Shown here one piece after another: positions 16,323-25,203 of a stretch of DNA of 64,000 bases. The notes beneath the pieces were generated by a model. It did no database searches. It was not told the origin of the DNA and saw only the letters and a list, made by a program, of their open reading frames with translations. The stretch lies in contig NZ_PIPL01000001.1 in the NCBI RefSeq assembly GCF_003987145.1, positions 1 to 64,000 of the forward strand. The letters are read 5' to 3'. Each line of letters starts with the position of its first letter. The stretch's first letter is position 1. The position numbers and the translations under genes were made by a program. The DNA is from Aliidiomarina minuta (lineage in GTDB: Bacteria; Pseudomonadota; Gammaproteobacteria; Enterobacterales; Alteromonadaceae).

Positions 16323-18704
16323 ATGAAAAAAATAATGATTTCCGCCGCGGTAACCGCGGCACTTGGTCTTACCGGTTGTTTAGCTGACGGCTCGTCAGCC
16401 CCGGTAACACAAGAAGAAGCAAGTACGCCTTACGCGCGCGTCACCTTCGACCCTGGTGCGGGCGCAGTTTCAGTTCCAAATAACCTGCTGTATCTGGGGA
16501 CTAACGACGGTACGCTGGATATTGCGTCAGGTGACGAAGCAGAACCTACGGTTGCACTAAGCGCTCTGGATGGCTGGTCAACGTCTTTCCCAATTGTTTT
16601 AGGCGTAGATTTACCCGGTGCGCGTGACACTCACGCCGCCCTTACTTTAGATGCGGCTTCGATAGAGAGAGCCGGGTCGGTACGTTTGTTTAAAGTGTAT
16701 GCCGGTGGAGAACTCCAGGTTGAAGGCTGCGCAAATGCTCAGCCAGTGGTCGCTTGTGCGGTTCAGGAAGAGCTGACATATGGCGAGGACTTCGTGGTAC
16801 AGGCGCAGGCTTCTGGTATTTCTGTAGTGCCATTGCGCCCGCTGGAAGCAAAAACCAGTTACATGGTGGCGGTAACGGATATGGCGGAAGATGGTCTTGG
16901 TCGTTCTTTACGCCCTTCGCAAACTTATTTTGCTGCTAGCAGTGATGCTGAGTTGACGGGTGACGGAGCACAGATTCAGGGCATTATTCAGCAGAATCAT
17001 AGTGTACTGGATAGCAACGGTGTGAGCCCTGCCAACGTGGTTTATTCTGCAGTGTTTACTACCCAGTCAACGGCGGATGTGCTGCAAGTTGTGCAAAGTT
17101 ATCTGGCGGCTGATTTGCAGCGTATGGGGGCGGGTGCTGAAACTATTACTTCAGGGATTGAGGCGCTATTTACGGGTAATACGGTTGCTAACGCGTTGAC
17201 TGCTAATGTTGATGGTTTCCCTTCCTCACAGCCTGATGCCGGAGAACCTTTCTTTGCTGAATATGCAGTATCTGATACGGCCGATCTCTATGCAGGAAGT
17301 GTTGATTTACCTTACTTCAGCGGTATTCCTTCAGAAGAAAATCCAATGGCGCCGCTTAGTCAGCGCTGGGAAGCGGAGTTTGTGAGCCCTGTTACTGTTG
17401 CTTTAGCTCTGCAATCTGGCGATATTTCGGGCGGCGAACTTGTGGCTTGTAATATGCCTCAAGAGTTAGTTGCGGACTTCGACGACAATAGAAACCCTGC
17501 TGTTTTCTCGGGTCAGTTAGCTTATGCAGAACTTCCTGAAGATGAAGCATGTTCGGTACTAGATGATGGTCGTCATTTAACCAAACATAATCCATTGCCA
17601 TTAGTTCGTGATAGCTTGACAACACCGTTATGGATGTCAGTACCAGATGAAGGTCGCGTGAATGACGTACGTCAGCTGTTAAGCTCGGTTATGGAGGGTA
17701 TTGATTTACCCTCTTTACAGCAACCCGCAGACGGCTGGCCTGTGGTGATTTTCCAGCATGGTATTACAGGTAATAAAGAACAATTCCTGGCTATTGCTGG
17801 TGCATTGTCGTTGTCCGGACATGCGGTGATAGCTATCGACCATCCGTTGCATGGTGAGCGTGGTTTTGGGGCTATGAATGCTTCTGCCAGTTATACTGAT
17901 AGTGCTGGCGATCCAGCTGAAGGTGACCCAACGGTTTATTTAAACCTGGGTAACCTGCTGACAGCCCGGGATAATCTGCGCCAGAGCACGGCAGATCTGT
18001 TGTCGCTGCGTTTTGCTTTAGGGCGTATAGATTCAACCTATGATGGTGCTAATATTAATCCGGCTAATGTGAAGTTTATCGGCCATTCGCTGGGCGGTAT
18101 TGCGGGCGTTAATATGGTAGGTATTGCTAATACACCGTTCCCGCAAATGCCTGAAGGTTTCCCTTTATCTGATGTATTCGGGGTTAACCAGGCCGTGTTT
18201 GGTATGGCGGGTGGTGGTATTGCGCCTTTCCTTATTGAAAGTGAGCAATTTGGCCCCATTATTCGTGAGCAGCTAGCAGAAGCTTCAGGTGTTACTGGCG
18301 CAGATCTGGATGCTGTAATTCAAGAGTTTATGTTTGCAGCGCAAACTGTGGTCGACTCGGGTGACCCTATTAACTATGGTGGTCAAGTGCAGGCGACTGA
18401 AACGCCCGTATTGTTAATACAGGCTAACGGCGATACTGTCATTCCAAATCAGGCGAGTTTGCCGTTGGCAGGCACTGAACCGTTAGCGGGGGTGTTAGGT
18501 CTGCAGACTGTGACTGAGCCTACTATGGGTGAAGAACCCGTATCTGGTTTTGTGCGCTTTAATGGTGCGTCGCATGCTTCTCTATTGCAGCAGGCTGAAG
18601 GTGATGCAGAAATGACTACGTTAAGCATTCAGCTGATGATCGGAACCTGGCTGGAAAGTCAGGGAACAATTTTGAATGTTGACGCTGAGCGTGCCGGAGA
18701 TTAA
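16323..18704 (+). CDS. VolA/Pla-1-type lipoprotein lipase
   Basis: A 793-residue lipoprotein (lipobox LTGC, Cys19). The N-terminal part resembles the bacterial virulence-factor lipase N-terminal domain of Vibrio VolA and the Pla-1/cef family, which release fatty acids from lysophospholipids at the cell surface. The C-terminal alpha/beta-hydrolase domain has the oxyanion-side FQHGITGNKEQF, the nucleophile elbow GHSLGG with Ser589, and a likely catalytic His751 in GASHASLL. The long leader upstream contains an imperfect palindrome at 16269-16290. A terminator directly follows. Substrate assignment is by family, not by sequence detail. Confidence 0.88.
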   Translation: MKKIMISAAVTAALGLTGCLADGSSAPVTQEEASTPYARVTFDPGAGAVSVPNNLLYLGTNDGTLDIASGDEAEPTVALSALDGWSTSFPIVLGVDLPGARDTHAALTLDAASIERAGSVRLFKVYAGGELQVEGCANAQPVVACAVQEELTYGEDFVVQAQASGISVVPLRPLEAKTSYMVAVTDMAEDGLGRSLRPSQTYFAASSDAELTGDGAQIQGIIQQNHSVLDSNGVSPANVVYSAVFTTQSTADVLQVVQSYLAADLQRMGAGAETITSGIEALFTGNTVANALTANVDGFPSSQPDAGEPFFAEYAVSDTADLYAGSVDLPYFSGIPSEENPMAPLSQRWEAEFVSPVTVALALQSGDISGGELVACNMPQELVADFDDNRNPAVFSGQLAYAELPEDEACSVLDDGRHLTKHNPLPLVRDSLTTPLWMSVPDEGRVNDVRQLLSSVMEGIDLPSLQQPADGWPVVIFQHGITGNKEQFLAIAGALSLSGHAVIAIDHPLHGERGFGAMNASASYTDSAGDPAEGDPTVYLNLGNLLTARDNLRQSTADLLSLRFALGRIDSTYDGANINPANVKFIGHSLGGIAGVNMVGIANTPFPQMPEGFPLSDVFGVNQAVFGMAGGGIAPFLIESEQFGPIIREQLAEASGVTGADLDAVIQEFMFAAQTVVDSGDPINYGGQVQATETPVLLIQANGDTVIPNQASLPLAGTEPLAGVLGLQTVTEPTMGEEPVSGFVRFNGASHASLLQQAEGDAEMTTLSIQLMIGTWLESQGTILNVDAERAGD

Positions 18705-18721
18705 GGTTTCCGAATTCGCAA

Positions 18722-18747
18722 AAAGCCAGCATTTGCTGGCTTTTTTT
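18722..18747 (+). terminator. Terminator after the lipase gene
   Basis: Stem AAAGCCAGC / GCTGGCTTT with a 4-nt loop and seven T. Confidence 0.9.
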
Positions 18748-18808
18748 ATGAGCAAAGCATATTTTTCCGCTTTGCATGGACTAGTAAATAACGTGAGGTA
18801 TAAAACAA

Positions 18809-19816
18809 GTGGAGTTTTTGGTTGAACTAGGAATATTCTTGGGTAAAGCGCTGGTTATTGTCGCTGCGGTTTTCATGATAGTCACTATTGTAGGGGCCGC
18901 GGCGATGCGGCAGAAAGAGAATAAAGGCGAGTTATCGGTGGATAACCTGTCGAAGCAATTGCGTAAAACGACACAGCAGATTCGACACAGCCTGATGTCA
19001 AAAAAAGCGCGCAAAAAAGCGGAAAAAGCGGCTAAGAAAGACGCCAGCCATGAAGCGGAAGCTGAGAAGAAGTTGTTCGTAATTGATTTTAAAGGCTCAA
19101 TGGACGCTCATGAAGTTGAATCATTGCGCCGTGAAGTGACTGCAGTGTTGGGCATCGCGGACAAAGACGATGAAGTCCTGGTGCGTGTGGAGAGCGGTGG
19201 TGGTGTCGTACATGGTTACGGGCTGGCCGCATCCCAATTACAACGCATTCGCGATAAAGGCATCAAACTTACGGTAGCGGTCGACAAGGTAGCGGCCAGC
19301 GGTGGTTATATGATGGCTTGTGTGGCGGATAAAGTGGTGGCGGCACCTTTTGCCATACTGGGTTCTATTGGCGTTCTGGCACAGCTACCAAACTTTAATA
19401 AGTTGCTGAAAAAGAATGATATCGACTACGAACAGATCACTGCAGGTGAGTATAAGCGAACCCTTACTTTATTTGGTGAAAACACTGAAGACGGGCGTAA
19501 GAAGTTTCAGCAGGACATTGACGATGTACATGTGCTGTTTAAGAACTTTGTTGGCGAACATCGTCCGCAATTAGATATGGATAAAGTTGCTACGGGTGAG
19601 ATCTGGTTTGGTACTCAGGCATTAGAGCAGAAGTTGGTAGATGAAATTATGACCAGCGATGATCTGATGTTAGCCGCATCTGAAAAGTCTGACGTCATTA
19701 AGGTAACCTATAAACCGAAGAAAAATCTGACGGAGCGGTTTTCACATAGTGCCAGCACAGCTATTGAAAGCACGCTGATGCGTTGGTTTCAACGTTCTTC
19801 ATACTGGTACCGGTAA
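18809..19816 (+). CDS. sohB: Inner-membrane protease SohB
   Basis: A 335-residue S49-family serine protease. An N-terminal membrane helix (about residues 10-32) is followed by a basic linker and the peptidase domain: VESGGG, the nucleophile Ser164 in AASGGYMMAC and the general base Lys216 in GEYKRTLT, i.e. the Ser-Lys dyad of signal-peptide peptidases. The start is a GTG with GAGG upstream; the sequence MEFLVELGIFLGK matches the E. coli SohB N-terminus in character. SohB is a single-domain relative of SppA, implicated in membrane protein quality control. Confidence 0.93.
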   Translation: MEFLVELGIFLGKALVIVAAVFMIVTIVGAAAMRQKENKGELSVDNLSKQLRKTTQQIRHSLMSKKARKKAEKAAKKDASHEAEAEKKLFVIDFKGSMDAHEVESLRREVTAVLGIADKDDEVLVRVESGGGVVHGYGLAASQLQRIRDKGIKLTVAVDKVAASGGYMMACVADKVVAAPFAILGSIGVLAQLPNFNKLLKKNDIDYEQITAGEYKRTLTLFGENTEDGRKKFQQDIDDVHVLFKNFVGEHRPQLDMDKVATGEIWFGTQALEQKLVDEIMTSDDLMLAASEKSDVIKVTYKPKKNLTERFSHSASTAIESTLMRWFQRSSYWYR

Positions 19817-19824
19817 GTAGAGTT

Positions 19825-19853
19825 AAGGCTCGCCAGAAGCGCTGGCGAGCCTT
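19825..19853. terminator. Hairpin between sohB and the symporter gene
   Basis: Perfect 12-bp stem AAGGCTCGCCAG / CTGGCGAGCCTT with a 5-nt loop, between two convergent genes. The T tract is weak on both strands, so it is a probable but not classical bidirectional terminator. Confidence 0.55.
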
Positions 19854-19859
19854 GAGTTG

Positions 19860-21188
19860 CTATTCTCGTGGTGTCGGAGAACGGGTTGTACTTTCAACGC
19901 TTACGGTGGCTGACTCTTCACGGTCCACATCTGCGTTCGGGTCATTAAAGGTAGCTTCGTCCAGCTGACCTTCGCTTTTGCCAATGATCGTCGTGACCAT
20001 GCAGTCGCCGGTAATATTAACCGCGGTGCGTGTCATGTCGAGCAGACGGTCGACGCCAATAATCAAGGCAATGCCCTCTACTGGTAATCCTACCTGCTGT
20101 AGCACCATAGCCAGCATGATAAGACCCACTCCAGGTACGCCAGCGGTTCCCACCGAAGCCAGAGTCGCGGTGGCTATAACCACCAGGTAATCTACTACTG
20201 TTAAATCAATCCCATAAACCTGAGCAATAAAGACGGTGGCTACGCCCTGCATAATTGCAGTGCCATCCATATTAATGGTCGCGCCTAAAGGCACGGTAAA
20301 GGAAGATACGCTGTTATGTACGCCTAACTTTCGATTGGCGGTTTCTAAGGTAATAGGGATGGTGGCATTGCTGCTGGCGGTAGAAAAACCAAATAACTGC
20401 GCATTACGAAGTTTGCGTAGGAATATAAGTGGATTAAGTCCGGTAAAGCCTTTTAGCAGCAGAGGATAAACAACCAGTCCATGGAAAATAAGCACCACAA
20501 AAACCAGCAGGAAATACTGTAGCAGACTACCAATGGTAGCAAAGCCAAGATCGGCAAACAGGCGGGCCATCAGGGCAAACACCCCGTAAGGCGCCACATG
20601 CATTAACAACATGACCAGTTTCATGATGACTGTGTTGAAGTCTTCAAAAACATTTTTCAGCCGTTCGCCAGGCTTGCCGACCAGTGTCATAGCTATGCCA
20701 AAGAGCAAAGCAAAAACAATGATTTGCAGCATATTGCCTTCAGCCATGGCGTTGATAGGATTACTCGGCACCATGTCGATAATGACATCAACAAAAGAAG
20801 GGGCTTCCTGAGCATCGAAAGAAGCATCGCTGGTCAGGCTCATACCATCGCCAGGCTTTATCAATAAGGCGGCTGATATCGCGATAGTAATGGCTACAGC
20901 AGTGGTAAAGAGATAAAGCCCAATCGCCTTGCCGCCTAATCGACCTAGTTTTTTCGGGTCGCTCAGTGCGCTAGTGCCGAGCACCAGAGACACAAAAACC
21001 AGAGGTACTACCAGCATCATTAAGCTGGTAATGAAAATCTCACCCGCCATTTTAAACAGGCCTTCGGTAAGGTAAACCTGTACAAAAGGGGTATCGGCAA
21101 TGGTTAACTGAAGTAAAACACCAACTAGAATGCCTGCAAGCATGCCGATCACGATGCGGCTGGTCAGGCTAAGTTTTTTCGCTGCCAT
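19860..21188 (-). CDS. Dicarboxylate/amino acid:cation symporter (DAACS)
   Basis: A 442-residue membrane transporter of the GltP/DctA family with about eight helices and two re-entrant hairpins. The signature elements are present: a serine-rich hairpin STASSNATIP and the cation/substrate motif ATINMDGTA. The family carries glutamate, aspartate or C4-dicarboxylates with Na+ or H+; a sodium coupling would fit the Na+-NQR pump, but this is inference. The last 40 residues are a hydrophilic acidic tail. It stands alone on the minus strand. Confidence 0.9.
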   Translation of the reverse strand: MAAKKLSLTSRIVIGMLAGILVGVLLQLTIADTPFVQVYLTEGLFKMAGEIFITSLMMLVVPLVFVSLVLGTSALSDPKKLGRLGGKAIGLYLFTTAVAITIAISAALLIKPGDGMSLTSDASFDAQEAPSFVDVIIDMVPSNPINAMAEGNMLQIIVFALLFGIAMTLVGKPGERLKNVFEDFNTVIMKLVMLLMHVAPYGVFALMARLFADLGFATIGSLLQYFLLVFVVLIFHGLVVYPLLLKGFTGLNPLIFLRKLRNAQLFGFSTASSNATIPITLETANRKLGVHNSVSSFTVPLGATINMDGTAIMQGVATVFIAQVYGIDLTVVDYLVVIATATLASVGTAGVPGVGLIMLAMVLQQVGLPVEGIALIIGVDRLLDMTRTAVNITGDCMVTTIIGKSEGQLDEATFNDPNADVDREESATVSVESTTRSPTPRE

Positions 21189-21295
21189 AAGAGGTCCTGA
21201 TTATCATTTTTATGCGAAGAAATAAGGAGCATAGACTAGCAGACTTCTTGCTGATGCCAAAGCTTACAAAGCCTGTCAGCCATGCAGTAGAACGC

Positions 21296-21322
21296 AAAAA
21301 AGGGGCACTCAGGCCCCTTTTT
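21296..21322 (-). terminator. Terminator after the Yip1-family gene
   Basis: Stem of AAAAAGGGGC with GCCCCTTTTT around a 6-nt loop, giving a T tract on the minus strand 20 nt beyond the Yip1-family stop. Confidence 0.85.
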
Positions 21323-21343
21323 ATTCATTTATTATTAGTGATT

Positions 21344-21946
21344 TTACTGGCTGATAAAGGTGGGACCGAGACCGTTCGTCCAGGCCGCGGCAGAAAGTAC
21401 CATCAGTATAACCATCAGGACCAGGCCTGCGGTTACCACCGAGCTTGAATATATAAAGCCTTGCTCTTCGGGGATATGCATTAAAATGGGCACACCGGTA
21501 TAGAGCAAAAATACTGAGTAGGCGACACCGGCTAAGAACACCATAGATACAAACCATAGCTCAGGATAGATAGCACCAATACCTGCCATGAATACAGGTG
21601 TAGCCGTGTAGGCCGCCAGTTCTAACGCCTGGGTATAATTTGCGGTAGCACCAAATATCTTTGCCATAGCCTGAATAATAAAAGCCAGTGCGAGTACGCC
21701 TGCAATGAGCCCGGTATACATAGCCGCGGCCATAATAAGCGCACTTTGCTCAGTTAAGTAAATAGACTCGCGGGCTCCAATACTAAAGCCGGCGTGAGCG
21801 GCTGCATAATAAGCAAAAGCGCAGGGGATTAACGCCACTATTAAAATATGTGACAGCGAAAAGCGCAGGCTTTCATGTCGTTTATCAATAGTTTTCCATT
21901 CATCTACCGGATGGGCGTAGAGACCCCAGATGTGATTTAGTATCAT
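21344..21946 (-). CDS. Yip1-family membrane protein
   Basis: A 200-residue protein with about five hydrophobic helices. The N-terminus (HIWGLYAHPVDEWKTI) and the segments YTQALELAAYTATP and LYTGVPILMHIPEEQG are characteristic of bacterial Yip1/DUF1282 proteins (YohC-like), whose role is unknown. AAGGAG lies upstream of the ATG. It is flanked by its own terminator and a divergent promoter region shared with miaE. Confidence 0.82.
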   Translation of the reverse strand: MILNHIWGLYAHPVDEWKTIDKRHESLRFSLSHILIVALIPCAFAYYAAAHAGFSIGARESIYLTEQSALIMAAAMYTGLIAGVLALAFIIQAMAKIFGATANYTQALELAAYTATPVFMAGIGAIYPELWFVSMVFLAGVAYSVFLLYTGVPILMHIPEEQGFIYSSSVVTAGLVLMVILMVLSAAAWTNGLGPTFISQ

Positions 21947-22132
21947 AACGACTCCTTAAGCATCAGTGCTTGTCTGCCTGATCTTCTGATTATTATAAAT
22001 AGTAATAAGAGAATAAGTTAACTCTATGTCTGTATATTGACTCGCTTGCCAAAAGAGTCAAGAACTAAAGGTTCTGAATAAGTAGGGTTCAAAATCATTT
22101 TGTTATAAAGTGGTTAACATATGAGGCTCCAC

Positions 22133-22963
22133 ATGGAAAAAAAGATGGTTGAATTACTGGAGCCAGTGCAGGGTTTTCTGCATTGCTCAACGCCCCAGGC
22201 CTGGTTAGATGAGGCGGCGAAACCTGAGAACACATCGATGCTGTTACTGGATCATCTGCACTGTGAGTTAAAAGCGGCGCAGAGTGCTACTTTTCTTATT
22301 CGCCGGTATGCGCCGGAAAGCCAGTTGGCGGGGCATGTGCTGAGCTGGCTTGAGCCTTATGAAGACTTTCTTTACCGGGGGCGTGGTAGCGGCGATTTCA
22401 GTCAGGCGGCGGTACCTTCTAAACTGGGCCTTAAAGATCGTAATCATGATCCTGTGGTTAATGAATTACTGAGTAAAATGGTGTTGCTGATTAAAGAAGA
22501 ATTACATCATTTTCAGCAGGTGTGGGAAATTATGGAGGCACGGGATATCGAGATTGTACCTTTGTCAGCGGCGCGTTACGCAGCAGGGTTGCGTCGTCAT
22601 ATGCGTACACATGAACCCGCGGCTTTTATTGATAAGCTGATACTAGGCGCCTACATTGAAGCTCGTTCCTGCGAACGTTTTGCTAAACTGGCCCCGTTAC
22701 TGGATACTGAGCTGGAGCGTTTTTATACGTCTTTATTGCGTTCGGAAGCCCGCCATTATCAGGACTACCTTGCTTTAGCGGACTTGCTCGCGGAGCAGGC
22801 CGGTACACCACTGACTTCTGTGCAGGATCGAATTCAGGTGTTAGGCGAAGTTGAGGCTGAGCTGATAACGGCTGATGATGATCAATTTCGCTTTCATAGC
22901 GGGAAGCCTTTAAATCATAGCCAGGAGATAGCAATTGAAGGTTCTGCTACAGATCTTATTTAG
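22133..22963 (+). CDS. miaE: tRNA 2-methylthio-N6-isopentenyladenosine hydroxylase
   Basis: About 276 residues. MiaE is a ferritin-like di-iron monooxygenase that hydroxylates the isopentenyl group of ms2i6A37 in tRNAs reading UNN codons. Iron-ligand motifs are visible: LLLDHLHCELKAAQ, EELHHFQQV (ExxH) and SEARHYQDY (ExxH). I start at 22133 because GAGG precedes that ATG by 6 nt; another ATG at 22121 has no ribosome site. The stop codon lies in the first copy of a 15-bp triple repeat. Confidence 0.92.
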   Translation: MEKKMVELLEPVQGFLHCSTPQAWLDEAAKPENTSMLLLDHLHCELKAAQSATFLIRRYAPESQLAGHVLSWLEPYEDFLYRGRGSGDFSQAAVPSKLGLKDRNHDPVVNELLSKMVLLIKEELHHFQQVWEIMEARDIEIVPLSAARYAAGLRRHMRTHEPAAFIDKLILGAYIEARSCERFAKLAPLLDTELERFYTSLLRSEARHYQDYLALADLLAEQAGTPLTSVQDRIQVLGEVEAELITADDDQFRFHSGKPLNHSQEIAIEGSATDLI

Positions 22964-22998
22964 TCGTCTCTTATTTAGTCGTCTCTTATTTAGTCATC
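22954..22998. repeat. 15-bp unit in three tandem copies across two stop codons
   Basis: TCTTATTTAGTCGTC occurs at 22954-22968 and 22969-22983, then with one change (TCTTATTTAGTCATC) at 22984-22998. The miaE stop (TAG) lies in copy 1 and the convergent lpxH stop (TAA on the minus strand) in copy 3. Every copy carries stop codons on both strands. Confidence 0.92.
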
Positions 22999-23727
22999 AA
23001 TGCTATCGCTGCGTAATAAATAGGTTTCTGCGGTGACTTCTAAGATACTGCCATGCTCATACCAGTCACCGAGTACGATGCGTTCGCCCAGAGTACCATC
23101 AGGTAGCTCATGGTGATGTACGTCAGGCATATGGGTGTGGCCATGAATGAGTCGTTCCACCTGATGTCGGCTCATAGCATCAATCACCGCGTCTTCAGTA
23201 GCGTCCATACGTTTTAACTGTGCGGCAGTGAGCTGGCGCTGACTGTTACTGTTAGCGCGCAGTTTAGCGGAAATAAATCGGCGCAGGCTCAGTGGCAAAC
23301 GGGTGACGATGGCGAGCAATATTGGGTTACGTATAATACGGCGAAACCTTTGATAGCTGGTGTCTAAAGTGCACAGCGTGTCACCATGCATAAGGAGAGT
23401 AGGCTGACCATAAAGGTCGACGACTGCTTCTTCAGCTAAAATTTTGATACCGGTTTCGCGGGCAAAACGCCGGCCAATAAGAAAGTCGCGGTTACCATGA
23501 ATAAAATAAACGGGTGTACCCGAACGAGTCAGTTCAGCTAATGCCTGGATAATATATTGATGGAAGTCGGTCTGGTCATCATCGCCTATCCAGGCATCAA
23601 AGAGGTCGCCCAGTATATAGAGAGCGTCACTTTCTGTTGCTTCGTCACGCAAAAAACGAATAAACAGCTCAGCAATATCGAGCCGCTTCTCGCTTAAATG
23701 CAGATCAGAAATAAAGTGGGTAATCAT
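22990..23727 (-). CDS. lpxH: UDP-2,3-diacylglucosamine diphosphatase
   Basis: A 245-residue calcineurin-like phosphoesterase that splits UDP-2,3-diacylglucosamine to lipid X and UMP in lipid A synthesis. The metal-binding motifs are in order: ISDLHLS, GDLFDAWIGDD, HGNRDF, LMHGDTL and HGHTHMP. Its start overlaps the ppiB stop by 4 nt (ATGA), so it is translated with ppiB. A 3' repeat separates it from convergent miaE. Confidence 0.95.
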   Translation of the reverse strand: MITHFISDLHLSEKRLDIAELFIRFLRDEATESDALYILGDLFDAWIGDDDQTDFHQYIIQALAELTRSGTPVYFIHGNRDFLIGRRFARETGIKILAEEAVVDLYGQPTLLMHGDTLCTLDTSYQRFRRIIRNPILLAIVTRLPLSLRRFISAKLRANSNSQRQLTAAQLKRMDATEDAVIDAMSRHQVERLIHGHTHMPDVHHHELPDGTLGERIVLGDWYEHGSILEVTAETYLLRSDSIDD

Positions 23728-24224
23728 GCTTCGTCGATACTGGCCTTTTCTAGAACCACATCTTCTACCGGTACGTCCTGATGCATACCTGAACTGCCGG
23801 TTTTCACATTTTTAATTTCTTCTACAACGTCCATGCCTTCTACAACTTCAGCAAAAACACAATAACCCCAGCCTTGCATGCTCTCGCTCTGGAAATCGAG
23901 AAAATCATTGTCTTTGATGTTAATAAAAAACTGCGAAGAGGCCGAGTGAGGCTCATTCGTGCGGGCCATAGCGAGCGTGCCGCGTTTGTTGCTGAGGCCA
24001 TTATTGGCTTCGTTCTGAATAGGATCAGCCGTTTCTTTTTGCTGCATTCCTGGCTCAAAACCACCGCCCTGAACCATAAAACCATCGATGACACGGTGAA
24101 AGATGGTGTTGTCGTAAAACCCTTGTTCTACGTAGTTCAGGAAGTTTTTAACCGTTTCCGGAGCTTTGTCGTCGAATAAACGAATTGTAATATTGCCGTG
24201 GTTTGTCTGTAAGCTAACCTGCAT
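23724..24224 (-). CDS. ppiB: Peptidyl-prolyl cis-trans isomerase B (cyclophilin)
   Basis: A 166-residue cytoplasmic cyclophilin. The active-site blocks are FHRVIDGFMVQGG (catalytic Arg), GTLAMAR and SSQFFIN, with the C-terminal substrate-groove segment VFAEVVEGMDVV. No signal peptide is present, which favours PpiB over periplasmic PpiA. It is upstream of and overlaps lpxH; the same ppiB-lpxH pairing is known in E. coli. Confidence 0.95.
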   Translation of the reverse strand: MQVSLQTNHGNITIRLFDDKAPETVKNFLNYVEQGFYDNTIFHRVIDGFMVQGGGFEPGMQQKETADPIQNEANNGLSNKRGTLAMARTNEPHSASSQFFINIKDNDFLDFQSESMQGWGYCVFAEVVEGMDVVEEIKNVKTGSSGMHQDVPVEDVVLEKASIDEA

Positions 24225-24315
24225 CAGTCAGTTCTCGCTGTTAGGAGTAAAAATAAGTAATACACTCAGACTGCCAAGTGTAGCGGAAAGGGCAGCCCGG
24301 CAAAACCCTTTAAGC

Positions 24316-25086
24316 TTATTCGTGAGTAAGTGCCAGCGTTTCAATAATAGGCTCAACTACGGCGCAGCATTCTTCAATGCTGTCGACCACGTGATATAAT
24401 TGATGGTCAGCAGGGTCTATCATTCCTTGCTCTGCCAGGTAGTCGAGGTTGATAAGCGTATTCCAGAATTTCTTGCCATACAGCAAAATGGGCACGGCTG
24501 GCATTTTGCGGGTTTGAATTAGCGTTAGGGTCTCAAATAGTTCATCCAGCGTACCGAAGCCGCCCGGGAACACTACAATAGCTTTAGCTCGTTTCAGAAA
24601 GTGCATTTTGCGCATGGCAAAATACTGAAATTCAAAGCTGTGTTTGGCGGCTATGAAAGGGTTTACCCGTTGTTCCTTTGGAATCACTATATTCAGGCCA
24701 ATGCTCTCATGACCGACATCGTGAGCCCCCCGGTTGGCTGCTTCCATAATGCCAGGACCACCGCCGGTAACCAGTTTAGTATGGTGCAACTGACGTTGCT
24801 CAATCAGTTGTCCAAGCCGCGCAGCAAGTTGACGTGCCTCTTCATAATAAGGTGTTAACCCGGTACAACGCTGAGCCCGCAGGTCAGTGTCTATGGTTTC
24901 CTCGGGGCTGGGAATGCGGGCGCTACCAAAGATGGGGATAGTATGGCGAATGTCGGCCTGGTCCAATGAATTTTCTACCACCAGCCATTCATGGGCCAGA
25001 TGATGCGCCCGCTCGATATCTTCAGCGGATGCAGATTCACTTAATTTTATAAAATCTGTTGCCAGTGTGCTTTCTTTCTGTGTCAT
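24316..25086 (-). CDS. LOG-family protein (TIGR00730-like)
   Basis: A 256-residue Rossmann-like protein with GGGPGIMEAANRGA (about residues 113-126) and the signature PGGFGTLDELFE. LOG-family enzymes split nucleoside 5'-monophosphates into base and ribose 5-phosphate and were long misnamed lysine decarboxylases. The N-terminal 60 residues (helical, acidic) extend beyond the minimal domain. It is divergent from cysS. The nucleosidase function is by family; the base specificity cannot be read. Confidence 0.85.
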   Translation of the reverse strand: MTQKESTLATDFIKLSESASAEDIERAHHLAHEWLVVENSLDQADIRHTIPIFGSARIPSPEETIDTDLRAQRCTGLTPYYEEARQLAARLGQLIEQRQLHHTKLVTGGGPGIMEAANRGAHDVGHESIGLNIVIPKEQRVNPFIAAKHSFEFQYFAMRKMHFLKRAKAIVVFPGGFGTLDELFETLTLIQTRKMPAVPILLYGKKFWNTLINLDYLAEQGMIDPADHQLYHVVDSIEECCAVVEPIIETLALTHE

Positions 25087-25203
25087 TCGTATTCCTCGGA
25101 TGGCTTGAAAATGCTATGCTTTGCAGCGTTTTTCTGTGCTGATGTTGGCATAGTGCATGGGTGAGTTACATCTAATTTTACGATTTTCAGGGAGTCTGTT
25201 CAG

